NCBI GenBank assembly: GCA_012523875.1 | Contig: JAAYSW010000064.1 | Coordinates: 1 to 17,776, forward strand | DNA: 17,776 bases | Source of the DNA: Clostridiales bacterium | GTDB lineage: Bacteria; Bacillota; Clostridia; Oscillospirales; Ruminococcaceae | Direction of reading: 5' to 3' | Shown here: one piece after another, positions 1 through 8,187 of the stretch | Numbering within the stretch: the first letter of the stretch is position 1 | Layout: every line of letters starts with the position of its first letter | The notes under the pieces: model-generated | What the model was told of the DNA's origin: nothing | Databases searched by the model: none | What the model saw: the letters and a program-made list of their open reading frames with translations, nothing else | Made by a program: the position numbers and the translations under genes

Positions 1-59
1 ATTTCTGCAAACAAATAGCTTTCAGTCAAATTAAAAAAGTTTTCGTTTATTTTAGTCAT
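1..59 (-). CDS. dapL: LL-diaminopimelate aminotransferase, N-terminal fragment (gene runs off the window)
   Basis: Nineteen codons are visible before the window edge, reading MTKINENFFNLTESYLFAE. This closely resembles the usual N-terminus of LL-diaminopimelate aminotransferase (M-x-x-N-x-N-F-x-x-L-x-x-S-Y-L-F-x-x). The family is a PLP enzyme that converts tetrahydrodipicolinate directly to LL-DAP. The ATG at 59 follows a strong GGGAGG ribosome binding site (about 64-69). It starts 24 bases after the dapF stop on the same strand, so the two genes probably share an mRNA and act in consecutive steps, DapL making LL-DAP and DapF epimerising it to meso-DAP. Only the first residues can be seen, so identity rests on this short match plus the neighbour; the active site cannot be checked. 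Confidence 0.75.
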   Translation of the reverse strand, partial: MTKINENFFNLTESYLFAE

Positions 60-83
60 ATTTTCCTCCCATATATTTTATAA

Positions 84-929
84 TTATATTTCAATCTGCC
101 CATCAAAAACATGAGTGGCAGGGCCTATCATCATAACTGTTCCGTCAGATTTATAAGTAATCTTCAAATCACCACCACGTAAATGTACAGTAACTTCTTC
201 ATCAACCTTACAGTGTTTATTGAGAACAGCAGCTACTACCGTTGCACATGCACCTGTACCACATGCCAAAGTTTCACCACTACCCCTCTCCCATACTCGC
301 ATCTTTAAAGTTTTATTATCAATAACCTCTACAAACTCAGTATTGATTCTATCTGGGAAAAGTGGATGATTTTCAAAATAAGTGCCAATCTCCTCAAGAT
401 TCAGTGCATCAATACCTTCCATAAAAATTATTGCATGAGGGTTTCCCATTGATACGCAAGTTATCAAGTATTCCCTTCCATTCACCTCAACAGGCTCTGA
501 AATAAATAAATCTAGATCTGAATCAACTGGAATCTCACTCGGCTTTAATATAGCCTTACCCATATCCACCTCAACAGAATCTACTTTATTTTCCTTAATA
601 AATAACTTTAAATGTTTTACGCCTGAATTTGTTTCAAGCGTTATTTCTTCCTTATCAGTAAGTCTCTTGTCATAGACATATTTACCTATACATCGTGTAG
701 CATTTCCACACATCATTGCCTCCGAACCATCAGCATTAAAGATTCTCATCTTAAAATCTGCAGTTTTTGAAGGCATTATTAAAACAAGACCATCTGACCC
801 GATACCAAAACGTCTATCACTTACAAAAATAGCCGTTTCATTAGGGTTTGAAACAGTTTCCTTAAAGCAATTGACATAAATATAATCATTGCCTATCCCA
901 TGCATTTTAGAAAAATTAATAAGAATCAC
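84..929 (-). CDS. dapF: Diaminopimelate epimerase
   Basis: This cytoplasmic, cofactor-independent racemase interconverts LL- and meso-diaminopimelate for lysine and peptidoglycan synthesis. The protein has the family N-terminus F-S-K-M-H-G-I-G-N-D-Y and both catalytic cysteine motifs: M-C-G-N-A with Cys74, and G-S-G-E-T-L-A-C-G-T-G-A with Cys223 (numbering from the GTG). Length, about 280 residues, is normal. It is followed after 24 bases by dapL. The start is uncertain. The GTG at 929 lies directly against the AGGGAG ribosome binding site with no spacing. Family proteins normally begin at the residue matching the ATT at 918-920, which sits about 9 bases from that site. The ATG at 903-905 (the M of KMHG) is too far away. 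A promoter matching TTGATT-17-TATACT lies just upstream. Confidence 0.96.
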   Translation of the reverse strand: MILINFSKMHGIGNDYIYVNCFKETVSNPNETAIFVSDRRFGIGSDGLVLIMPSKTADFKMRIFNADGSEAMMCGNATRCIGKYVYDKRLTDKEEITLETNSGVKHLKLFIKENKVDSVEVDMGKAILKPSEIPVDSDLDLFISEPVEVNGREYLITCVSMGNPHAIIFMEGIDALNLEEIGTYFENHPLFPDRINTEFVEVIDNKTLKMRVWERGSGETLACGTGACATVVAAVLNKHCKVDEEVTVHLRGGDLKITYKSDGTVMMIGPATHVFDGQIEI

Positions 930-956
930 TCCCTTTTAACAACTCTTACATACACA

Positions 957-985
957 AGTATATATCATTTCGTTTAAAAAATCAA
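957..985 (-). promoter_or_regulatory. Candidate sigma-A promoter for dapF-dapL
   Basis: On the minus strand TTGATT (980-985) and TATACT (957-962) are separated by 17 bases, a good sigma-A match. Transcription would start near 950, leaving a leader of only about 20-30 bases before dapF. Assigned by eye. Confidence 0.6.
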
Positions 986-1026
986 CATAAATATTTTATT
1001 GCTATTAAAAAGTTAGAAAAATATTC

Positions 1027-1055
1027 TTGCAAAAGACTGTTATCTGTAGTATAAT
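1027..1055 (+). promoter_or_regulatory. Candidate sigma-A promoter for the gatCAB-aspS operon
   Basis: TTGCAA (1027-1032) and a perfect TATAAT (1050-1055) are separated by exactly 17 bases. Transcription would start near 1062, giving a leader of about 108 bases before gatC that contains the hairpin at 1080-1130. The divergent dapF promoter lies about 40 bases away on the other strand. Confidence 0.7.
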
Positions 1056-1079
1056 GTTAAATATCTTTATGATTTAAAA

Positions 1080-1130
1080 AAGTGTATTCTCCTTTGCCTT
1101 TCAATAAAATGCAAACTTTTTAATACACTT
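1080..1130 (+). promoter_or_regulatory. Two-tier hairpin in the gatC leader
   Basis: AAGTGTATT (1080-1088) pairs perfectly with AATACACTT (1122-1130). Inside it TTTGC (1093-1097) pairs with GCAAA (1111-1115). It lies between the putative start of transcription and gatC. No T-run follows it directly, so it does not look like a simple terminator, and I see no T-box signature. Function unknown; it may only stabilise the mRNA end. Confidence 0.4.
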
Positions 1131-1169
1131 AATAAAATCGGTATTTTTTAAAAAGTGAGGTTTTAAAAA

Positions 1170-1448
1170 TTGGATTTAAAAATGATTTCGCATCTTTCCA
1201 ATCTTAGTAAATTAAGTTTCACTGATGATGAATTGGAAAAGTTCTCAAACGATATGAGTAGCCTTGTTAAAATTGTCGACACCATTAAAGAAGTTGATAT
1301 CGAATATAATCCCATTGCCGATAATAAAAATATTTATTTCAACGATTTGAGGGAAGATATCGCTAAAGAAAGTATGGCTACTGAAAATATTTTAAAAAAT
1401 GCAATAAACAGTGATAACTGTTTTGTTGTTCCAAAAGTTGTTGAATAG
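1170..1448 (+). CDS. gatC: Asp-tRNA(Asn)/Glu-tRNA(Gln) amidotransferase subunit C
   Basis: GatC is the small subunit that wraps around and stabilises the GatA-GatB interface of the amidotransferase. The 92-residue length is typical. The N-terminal helix pattern (HLSNLSKLSFTDDELEKF) and the following V-D-T-I-K-E-V-D match the family, and gatA follows directly. The start is a TTG at 1170, placed nine bases after a GTGAGG ribosome binding site (1155-1160). The ATG at 1182 would remove four residues and is less well placed. The gene is first in the operon, 12 bases ahead of gatA. Identification rests on weak family motifs plus very strong context. Confidence 0.9.
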   Translation: MDLKMISHLSNLSKLSFTDDELEKFSNDMSSLVKIVDTIKEVDIEYNPIADNKNIYFNDLREDIAKESMATENILKNAINSDNCFVVPKVVE

Positions 1449-1460
1449 AGGGAGAATATA

Positions 1461-2918
1461 ATGAACGTTACAAATCTTAAAATTAGAGAAATTCGTGATT
1501 TGCTTGATAAAAAATCCTTTTCTTCTGTCGAATTAACACAGGCATATCTCGATAGAATAAAAAAAATTGATGGCGAACTTCAAAGCTATATCACTATTAC
1601 AGAAGATTTAGCACTAAATTCTGCAAAGAACGCACAGAACAAAATTGATAATGGTAACTCAAGTCCACTCTGTGGTATCCCAATTTCAATTAAAGATAAT
1701 ATTTGCACTGATGGTATAAAAACTACTTGTGGTTCAAAATCTCTTGAGAATTTTGTTCCACCATATAATGCCACCATTATTGATAAACTAAATTCACAAG
1801 GCATGGTTATGCTTGGTAAGGCAAACCTTGATGAGTTTGCAATAGGATCTACAACTCAAAATATATTTGCAAAAACGAAAAATCCATATGATTTTTCAAA
1901 AGTTCCAGGTGGATCTTCTGGTGGTTGTGCAGCAAGTGTTTCGGCATCACTCTGTGCTGGTTCAATCGGCTCTGATACAGGTGGGTCACTACGCCAGCCT
2001 GCTTCTTTGTGCGGTGTTACAGGTTTAAGACCGACATACGGAAGCGTTTCAAGGTATGGTCTTGTTGCTTTTGCCTCCTCCCTTGACCAAATAGGAACAA
2101 TTGCTAAAGATGCACATGATTGTGCGTTTCTTCTTAATTCTATTGTGGGACATGATGATAATGATGCAACTTCTTTAAAAGCAAAAACTATAGACTTTGC
2201 CTCAAAAATTGGCGAAAGTATAAAGGGCATGAAGATTGCAGTTCCTAAGGAATTCTATGATGAGAACAATGGTATTAATCCAGAGGTTAAGGATACCGTG
2301 CTTAATGCTGCTGAAAAATATAAGGAAATGGGTGCTGAACTCATTGAATGTAGTTTACCTAGCCTAAAATATGCTGTTTCGACTTACCTTATTCTTTCTT
2401 CTGCTGAGGCTGCTTCTAACTTATCACGTATTGATGGTATAAAATATGGTCACCGCTCAACTAAAGGGGAAACTTTTGGTGATATTGTTAGAAATTCAAG
2501 AACTGAAGGCTTTGGTGATGAAGTTAAAAGAAGAATTTTACTTGGAAACTTTGTTCTTTCAAGTGAACAATATAATGATTATTATGAGAGAGCCTTGGCT
2601 TTAAGACAAAGGTTTATAGCGGATTACGCAGAAATATTTGAAAAATGTGATGTAATATTGACTCCAACTACCCTATCTACTGCTACTGGAATAAGTGAAA
2701 ATATTATGACCCCTTCTAATATTTACCTAGATAATATTTGTACCGTAACTGTTGATATCGCTTCACTTCCTGCAATTTCTACACCATGTGGATATGATTC
2801 AAATGGTATGCCTATTGGTATGTCTATTATCGGTAAAAAGTTTGATGAGGCAACTATTATTCAGCTTGCTGATGCTTTTGAGAAAAGCTTTGATGCTATT
2901 TCTCCTAAGCTTATATAA
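1461..2918 (+). CDS. gatA: Asp-tRNA(Asn)/Glu-tRNA(Gln) amidotransferase subunit A
   Basis: GatA is the glutaminase subunit: it hydrolyses glutamine and releases ammonia, which is channelled to GatB. The 485-residue length is the family norm. The amidase-signature Ser-cisSer-Lys triad is visible: Lys78 in SIKDN, the serine pair 152-153 in PGGSSGG, and the nucleophile Ser176 in GSDTGGSLRQP. The ATG at 1461 follows GAGGGAGAA, 12 bases after gatC. The gatB ribosome binding site AAGGAGG overlaps the gatA stop, so gatA and gatB translation is probably coupled. Nothing is truncated or unusual. Confidence 0.98.
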   Translation: MNVTNLKIREIRDLLDKKSFSSVELTQAYLDRIKKIDGELQSYITITEDLALNSAKNAQNKIDNGNSSPLCGIPISIKDNICTDGIKTTCGSKSLENFVPPYNATIIDKLNSQGMVMLGKANLDEFAIGSTTQNIFAKTKNPYDFSKVPGGSSGGCAASVSASLCAGSIGSDTGGSLRQPASLCGVTGLRPTYGSVSRYGLVAFASSLDQIGTIAKDAHDCAFLLNSIVGHDDNDATSLKAKTIDFASKIGESIKGMKIAVPKEFYDENNGINPEVKDTVLNAAEKYKEMGAELIECSLPSLKYAVSTYLILSSAEAASNLSRIDGIKYGHRSTKGETFGDIVRNSRTEGFGDEVKRRILLGNFVLSSEQYNDYYERALALRQRFIADYAEIFEKCDVILTPTTLSTATGISENIMTPSNIYLDNICTVTVDIASLPAISTPCGYDSNGMPIGMSIIGKKFDEATIIQLADAFEKSFDAISPKLI

Positions 2919-2930
2919 GGAGGTTTTTAT

Positions 2931-4358
2931 ATGTCATATATACCAGTCATTGGTCTTGAAATTCACGCTGAATTATTAACTAATTCTAAAATATTTTGTT
3001 CATGTAGTGCTGAGTTCGGCGGAGAGCAAAATACTCGCTGCTGTCCAGGGTGCTCAAGCATGCCGGGCACTTTACCTGTTTTAAATCAAACTGCTGTTAA
3101 ATATGCGATTAAGGCAGGTTTGGCAATGAATTGTGATATTAATAAATTTTCTGTTTTTGATAGAAAAAACTATTTTTATCCTGATCTACCTAAGGCATAT
3201 CAAATTTCACAGCTTTACTTTCCCATTTGTGTTAATGGGAATATCCCTATTAATATTGATGGTAAGGAAAAAAATATAAGGCTTAATCGTATCCATATTG
3301 AAGAAGATGCGGGGAAGCTAATGCATGATGATTTCAACGGCGTTTCACTTATTGATTTTAACCGTGGTGGTATTCCACTAATTGAAATTGTAACAGAACC
3401 AGATATTAACTCCTCCGAGGAAGCCAAAGCTTTTGTCGAGCAGGTAAGTCTTTTGCTACAATATACAGGTGTTTGCAGTTGTAAAATGGAACAGGGTGCT
3501 TTACGTTGTGATGTTAATATTTCATTGATGAAATCAACTGATACAGAATTTGGGACAAGGGTTGAAATTAAGAATCTTAATTCGCTAAAATCTATCGTTC
3601 GTGCAATAGAATATGAAATAAAACGTCAAGCTAGGCTACTTGATAATGGAGATAGAGTTGTTCAAGAAACTCGTCGTTTTAATGATAATCATGGGGATAC
3701 AAAATCAATGAGGAGTAAAGAAGATGCACATGATTATCGATATTTTCCTGATCCTGATATTCCACAGGTTAATTTATCTGATGAAGATTTGGAAGCAATT
3801 AGAGCTGAGTTGCCAGAGCTTCCAAATAAAAGGCTTGAACGCTATATTAATGAATATGATTTATCTAAAACTGATGCTCAAATTATTGTAAATCAAAAGA
3901 CTGTTTCTGATTTCTATGATGAAACATTAAAGGAATATAATAACCCAAAGTCTGTTTCCAATTTCGTAATTGTTGAACTTTTAAGGCGTGTAAACCTTGG
4001 AGAAATATCTATGGATAACTTGCCGTTTTCTGCTAAGGATTTCGCTACTCTAATAGAGATGGCTGATACTGACAAGGTTTCAAAAAATGATGCTAAAAAA
4101 ATATTGCGACTTATGATTGAAACAGGAAAATCCTCTCTTGATATTGCTAAAGAAAACGGATTTCTTATTGTTTCAGATATGTCCAAAGTTGATGAAATAA
4201 TCACTATGGTCCTATCAGAAAATGCCGAAGCTGTTGAACAGTACAAAAATGGTGAAACCAAGGTGTTTGGATTCTTGATGGGACAATGTACTAAGAAACT
4301 AAAGGGAGTTTGTACACCTAAGGTTATTAAGGAAACTCTTGAAGCCAAGTTAAAATAA
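2931..4358 (+). CDS. gatB: Asp-tRNA(Asn)/Glu-tRNA(Gln) amidotransferase subunit B
   Basis: GatB activates the side-chain carboxylate of misacylated Asp-tRNA(Asn) or Glu-tRNA(Gln) with ATP and amidates it with ammonia from GatA. The protein starts with the family signature IPVIGLEIHAEL. It carries five cysteines near the N-terminus (Cys23, 25, 37, 38, 41: FCSCSAEF...RCCPGC), consistent with the zinc-binding version of the cradle domain. The stretch DFNRGGIPLIEIVTEPD and a helical plus YqeY-like tail of about 150 residues complete a full-length 475-residue protein. The ATG at 2931 lies seven to eight bases after AAGGAGG. The next gene, aspS, starts 37 bases downstream on the same strand. Confidence 0.98.
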   Translation: MSYIPVIGLEIHAELLTNSKIFCSCSAEFGGEQNTRCCPGCSSMPGTLPVLNQTAVKYAIKAGLAMNCDINKFSVFDRKNYFYPDLPKAYQISQLYFPICVNGNIPINIDGKEKNIRLNRIHIEEDAGKLMHDDFNGVSLIDFNRGGIPLIEIVTEPDINSSEEAKAFVEQVSLLLQYTGVCSCKMEQGALRCDVNISLMKSTDTEFGTRVEIKNLNSLKSIVRAIEYEIKRQARLLDNGDRVVQETRRFNDNHGDTKSMRSKEDAHDYRYFPDPDIPQVNLSDEDLEAIRAELPELPNKRLERYINEYDLSKTDAQIIVNQKTVSDFYDETLKEYNNPKSVSNFVIVELLRRVNLGEISMDNLPFSAKDFATLIEMADTDKVSKNDAKKILRLMIETGKSSLDIAKENGFLIVSDMSKVDEIITMVLSENAEAVEQYKNGETKVFGFLMGQCTKKLKGVCTPKVIKETLEAKLK

Positions 4359-4394
4359 TTGAATTTACCATAAATTGATTGGAGTGTTTTTCAT

Positions 4395-5711
4395 ATGAAA
4401 AAGATTGATGGCAGCAAGCTTATTAAGGAATTTGATATTATAGAGACACAGAATTCTATCGGCAAGGATATAGAAATTTCTGCTTGCGTTCATAAGGTAA
4501 GAAAAATGAGTGAATTTGCTTTTGTTATTTTGCGAACGGGTAGATACCTTATTCAAACTATTTATTCGTCCGATAATTGTAGCGACTCTCTTGACGATGT
4601 AAAAGAAGGTTGTTATGTTAAGATCATCGGTAATGTTAAGGAAGATAAAAGGGCCTATAATGGTATAGAGATTCTGATAAAGTCTATAGAAGTTATAGTT
4701 AAGACTCAATATGATTATCCTTTGCATGTTTCACATAAAAAACTCGGTTGCTCTCTAGAAGTTAATTTAGATATGCGTTCTGTTGCACTTAGAAACCCAT
4801 ATGAAAGAGCTATTTTTAAAATTCAAGAAGGTGTATGTAATGGATTTAGAGAGTTCATGGTGAAAAATGACTTTACTGAAATTCATACACCGAAAATTGT
4901 TGCTCAAGGTGCTGAGGGCGGAGCAAATATTTTCCATATTGATTATTTCGATAAGCCCGCTTTCCTAAACCAATCACCTCAGTTTTATAAGCAAACTGCT
5001 GTCGCTTTCTTCGATAGAGTTTTTGAAATAGCACCTGTTTATCGTGCTGAAAAGCATTCTACATCAAGGCATATTAACGAATATATAGGCTTGGATTTTG
5101 AGATGGGCTTTATCGAAAGTATGTATGATGTTATGAACATGGAAACTGCAATGTTAAAATGTATTATGGAGTATCTTGAAGAAAATTATCAGCCTGAACT
5201 TAAAATTCTAAATGCTCAGTTACCTGTTATTGATGAAATTCCTTCGCTTACTTTACTTGAGGCAAAGGAAATACTTGGCGATAAGGGCTCAAAAAATAAA
5301 ATGGATTTGGAACCAGAAGATGAAGTAAATTTATGCAAATATGCTAAAAAGGAATTTAATTCTGAATTTATTTTTGTAACACATTTCCCTTCCTCAAAAC
5401 CTCCATTCTATGCGATGAATGACAAGGAAGACCCTCGTCTTGCTTGTAAATTTGATTTACTCTTTAGAGGTCTTGAAATTACAAGTGGTGGTCAGCGTAT
5501 TCATGAATATGATGAGCAAATTGAAAAACTCAAATCAATGGGACTTGATCCAGAAGATTTTAAACATTATCTTGATGCACACAAGTACGGACTTCCACCA
5601 CACGGTGGGCTTGGAATAGGGCTTGAGAGATTAGTTATGAAGCTACTCAATTTAACTAATATTAGGCAAACAAGTATGTTCCCAAGGGATATTAATAGGC
5701 TTACGCCATAA
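4395..5711 (+). CDS. aspS: Archaeal-type, probably non-discriminating aspartyl-tRNA synthetase
   Basis: This class II synthetase has an N-terminal OB-fold anticodon domain (about residues 1-110) and a catalytic domain with S-P-Q-F-Y-K-Q (194-200), motif 2 with Arg217 and Glu219, and motif 3 GLGIGLERLVM near the C-terminus, ending M-F-P-R-D-x-x-R-L. At 438 residues without the large bacterial insertion domain it is the compact archaeal type. His33 in C-V-H-K-V-R aligns by eye with the histidine associated with relaxed tRNA(Asp)/tRNA(Asn) recognition; the second known position appears to be Tyr88 rather than Pro or Lys. Directly downstream of gatCAB, it most likely makes Asp-tRNA(Asn), which GatCAB then amidates. 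Non-discrimination is inferred. Confidence 0.93.
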   Translation: MKKIDGSKLIKEFDIIETQNSIGKDIEISACVHKVRKMSEFAFVILRTGRYLIQTIYSSDNCSDSLDDVKEGCYVKIIGNVKEDKRAYNGIEILIKSIEVIVKTQYDYPLHVSHKKLGCSLEVNLDMRSVALRNPYERAIFKIQEGVCNGFREFMVKNDFTEIHTPKIVAQGAEGGANIFHIDYFDKPAFLNQSPQFYKQTAVAFFDRVFEIAPVYRAEKHSTSRHINEYIGLDFEMGFIESMYDVMNMETAMLKCIMEYLEENYQPELKILNAQLPVIDEIPSLTLLEAKEILGDKGSKNKMDLEPEDEVNLCKYAKKEFNSEFIFVTHFPSSKPPFYAMNDKEDPRLACKFDLLFRGLEITSGGQRIHEYDEQIEKLKSMGLDPEDFKHYLDAHKYGLPPHGGLGIGLERLVMKLLNLTNIRQTSMFPRDINRLTP

Positions 5712-5715
5712 TTTT

Positions 5716-5757
5716 AAATGCTGTCGGGATTAATCTGACAGCATTTTCATATTTTAT
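5716..5757. terminator. Terminator after the gatCAB-aspS operon
   Basis: AAATGCTGTC (5716-5725) pairs perfectly with GACAGCATTT (5737-5746) over an 11-base loop, followed by a T-rich stretch. It begins four bases after the aspS stop. The T-run is short. It may also serve the cupin gene arriving from the other strand. Confidence 0.7.
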
Positions 5758-5815
5758 TCATTACTACACGTTTACAATAATCGGGTAATAAAATTATAAT
5801 CTGAATTTGAAATTA

Positions 5816-6124
5816 TTACGAATAAAAAACGCAAAGCCATATGCACAATGGCTCATCACTTGTATAATCCACCCTATGCTTTTTATGTGCTGGAATAATT
5901 AAGGTGTCCCCTGCCTTAAGCTTTATGTTCCTGTCCTCATATGCAATAATTGCTTCGCCTTGTAACAGGGCTACAAACTCATTTTCCTCCTGATCATACC
6001 AAAACCCCTTTGGCGAAATCTGTCCTGATGAAATAATTCTTTCTATTCTTACATTTTTACTTTTAGCTAATAGTTCAACCAATTCATTGTGGTTAGGGGT
6101 ATTCTTAACATCAAATAAATTCAT
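5816..6124 (-). CDS. Small single-domain cupin protein
   Basis: A 102-residue protein consisting of one cupin beta-barrel. The first cupin motif is around W-Y-D-Q-E-E-N-E-F-V-A-L-L-Q-G, followed by K-A-G-D-T-L-I-I-P-A and H-K-K-H-R-V-D. The histidines near the end and the glutamates of motif one could bind a metal. Members of this small cytoplasmic family usually have no known substrate. A GTG twelve bases further upstream (6136) lies inside the ribosome binding site AGGTGGG, so I place the start at the ATG at 6124, seven bases after that site. It stands alone, convergent with aspS and divergent from the radical SAM gene. Enzyme, sugar-binding or regulatory roles cannot be separated from sequence alone. 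Confidence 0.85.
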   Translation of the reverse strand: MNLFDVKNTPNHNELVELLAKSKNVRIERIISSGQISPKGFWYDQEENEFVALLQGEAIIAYEDRNIKLKAGDTLIIPAHKKHRVDYTSDEPLCIWLCVFYS

Positions 6125-6226
6125 TTTTAATCCCACCTATGTTTTTTTATATTATATTCAAGGCTATAATAATATGACCAAAAGCCCTACAACCGCTATA
6201 ATATATATTTTCTATTCAAGCGTTGC

Positions 6227-6255
6227 TTGATATAAATTTAAAATTTTGTTATAAT
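6227..6255 (+). promoter_or_regulatory. Candidate sigma-A promoter for the B12-radical SAM gene
   Basis: TTGATA (6227-6232) and TATAAT (6250-6255) are separated by 17 bases. The implied leader is about 110 bases, AT-rich, with no recognisable cobalamin riboswitch or terminator. Confidence 0.6.
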
Positions 6256-6372
6256 TAATATCATAAAAAAGAAATTTCAGAAATATTATTCCCCCTGTCA
6301 TAATTAAATACAGAAATTTATTTCAAGCTTATTATTAATATGTTTTGGTTTTATCTTAGAATGGAGAGGTAT

Positions 6373-8103
6373 ATGGAAAATACAGTAGTGCTTTGTGTGC
6401 TAAATTCAAAGTATGTTCATGCATCACCTGCCCCATGGTGCCTTAAGGCAGGCATAAAAAAATATGCAGAGGAATTATATAGCCATGTGAAAATTGTAGA
6501 GGCAAATATTAATCAATCATTAATTGATATCGTAGAGAGAATAATTCTCGAATCCCCTACTATTATTGGATTCTCATGCTATATATGGAATATTAATCTA
6601 ACCCTTACCCTTTGTGCTTTACTAAAGGAAAGGCTACCCAATATTATTATCGTATTAGGTGGACCCGAGGTTAGCTATTGTGCGAAGGATGTGCTAAAGA
6701 ATAATAAACAGATAGATTATATTTTAGCTGGCGAGGGGGAGGAAAGCTTCCCACTTTTTCTAAAATCTATTCTGTTTCATGATGAAAAAAAGTATTTACC
6801 TATGCAATCGTACAAAGAAATCCCAGGAATTTGTGGACATGATGTGGGTAATAATATATACCAAATCGCATCTATCACGCCAAAAGAAGAAATCCCCTCC
6901 CCTCTTACATCAGGATATATTGATGCAATTAATGGTAGAATAGCTTATTATGAAACAAGCCGTGGATGTCCATATTCTTGTGCATATTGTTTATCAGGAA
7001 ACTGTGGTAAACCTCGTTATTTTGATCTCAGTACAGTGTTTGCTGATCTAATAAAGCTTGCAAACAGTAATGCCCGAACTATAAAATTTGTTGATAGAAC
7101 TTTTAATGCAAACCCCTCCCACGCTAATAAAATTTTTCGCTTCATTTTAAGCTCATATGGGAAGGAAATCCCTAGTGGTACGTGTTTTCATTGTGAAATT
7201 GCAGGAGATATTTTAAATGAGGAAACATTTTCTCTGCTTGAGCAGATGCCAATTGGGGCTATCCAGTTAGAAATTGGAATACAATCCTTTAATGAAAAAA
7301 CTCTAGATGCAGTTAAGCGTAAAACTAACATCAATACCTTACAATCCAATATTAAACGTCTTGTTTCAATGGGAAATATGCATATTCATATTGATTTAAT
7401 CGCAGGATTACCATTTGAAAATCTAGATATTTTTATTGAGAGTTTTAACAAGGCTTATGAATTAAAGGCACAAATGCTTCAACTTGGCTTTTTAAAGTTA
7501 CTTCATGGTAGTGAAATGCGAAACAATCCCAATGATTATCCATGTGAATATGATAAATTAGCTCCATATGAAGTGAAAAAAACTCCATGGCTTTCAGTCA
7601 AAGATTTTGATTTGTTGCATCTTACAGAGGATGCACTTGATAGGGTGTACAATAGTGGGCGGTTTCATTTAACAATAGACTATGTTTTAAGCGAAAGTGG
7701 GTTAAGCCCTTTTGAATTTTACTCTGAGTTTGCTAAAATGGCCGGAAAGGGGCAAGGTATTCCTTTAGATGATTATACAGCAAAGCTACAGATATTTTGT
7801 GCATCCCTACCAAATATAGACAAGGAAATTTTACGTGACCTACTCGTACGTGATAGATTTTCTACTAATTCATCCGGTCGCCTACCAGAATGTTTAAATC
7901 GAAAGGACTCTAGAATGATTAAAGTGACAAATTGGCTTTCTATCAATCCTAAAACTAAACTACAAAAAGGTTTGCGAAGGGGCATCGCTTTACTGTATTC
8001 TACAAATACGGTATGTTGGGTAGATTACGATTTAACTAAGGATAAACCCGTTATGGGACGCTGGAAGCTGAATGAAATTTCATTAGATGTAATACTTAAT
8101 TAA
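6373..8103 (+). CDS. B12-binding-domain radical SAM protein with DUF4080-like C-terminus
   Basis: The protein has an N-terminal cobalamin-binding Rossmann domain (about residues 1-135; I-I-G-F-S-C-Y-I-W-N, L-G-G-P-E-V-S, A-G-E-G-E-E-S-F). A radical SAM barrel follows, with the cluster motif C-P-Y-S-C-A-Y-C (Cys199, 203, 206 counted from the chosen start). The C-terminal third resembles DUF4080, which accompanies this family. The canonical D-x-H-x-x-G of cobalamin-binding folds is not seen, so bound B12 is not certain. The start is the ATG at 6373, behind GGAGAGG. An in-frame ATG at 6340 has no good ribosome binding site. Family relatives include BchE-like enzymes and methyltransferases; the substrate is unknown. 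It is a single gene ending at the terminator at 8114. Confidence 0.88.
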   Translation: MENTVVLCVLNSKYVHASPAPWCLKAGIKKYAEELYSHVKIVEANINQSLIDIVERIILESPTIIGFSCYIWNINLTLTLCALLKERLPNIIIVLGGPEVSYCAKDVLKNNKQIDYILAGEGEESFPLFLKSILFHDEKKYLPMQSYKEIPGICGHDVGNNIYQIASITPKEEIPSPLTSGYIDAINGRIAYYETSRGCPYSCAYCLSGNCGKPRYFDLSTVFADLIKLANSNARTIKFVDRTFNANPSHANKIFRFILSSYGKEIPSGTCFHCEIAGDILNEETFSLLEQMPIGAIQLEIGIQSFNEKTLDAVKRKTNINTLQSNIKRLVSMGNMHIHIDLIAGLPFENLDIFIESFNKAYELKAQMLQLGFLKLLHGSEMRNNPNDYPCEYDKLAPYEVKKTPWLSVKDFDLLHLTEDALDRVYNSGRFHLTIDYVLSESGLSPFEFYSEFAKMAGKGQGIPLDDYTAKLQIFCASLPNIDKEILRDLLVRDRFSTNSSGRLPECLNRKDSRMIKVTNWLSINPKTKLQKGLRRGIALLYSTNTVCWVDYDLTKDKPVMGRWKLNEISLDVILN

Positions 8104-8113
8104 ATAAAAACCT

Positions 8114-8150
8114 TCCCCATGCCCTTACAGGTATGGGGATAATTTTATTA
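8114..8150. terminator. Bidirectional terminator between convergent genes
   Basis: TCCCCAT (8114-8120) pairs with ATGGGGA (8133-8139). A T-rich tail follows on the plus strand, and on the minus strand the hairpin is followed by GGTTTTTATTT. It serves the radical SAM gene and the anti-sigma-like gene. Confidence 0.75.
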
Positions 8151-8187
8151 TATCTGGCTTATCACTTTAATAAATATCAACCTTTAA

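Noticed and set aside
1062..1169. T-box leader for the gatCAB-aspS operon
   Set aside because: The T-box consensus and an antiterminator/terminator pair are absent; only a simple nested hairpin is seen.
1856..2230. 124-residue minus-strand frame inside gatA, and similar frames inside gatB and GH13
   Set aside because: They lie wholly within well-conserved genes, lack ribosome binding sites and resemble no known protein.
6256..6372. Cobalamin riboswitch upstream of the B12-radical SAM gene
   Set aside because: The leader is short and AT-rich, with no B12-box-like conserved segment.
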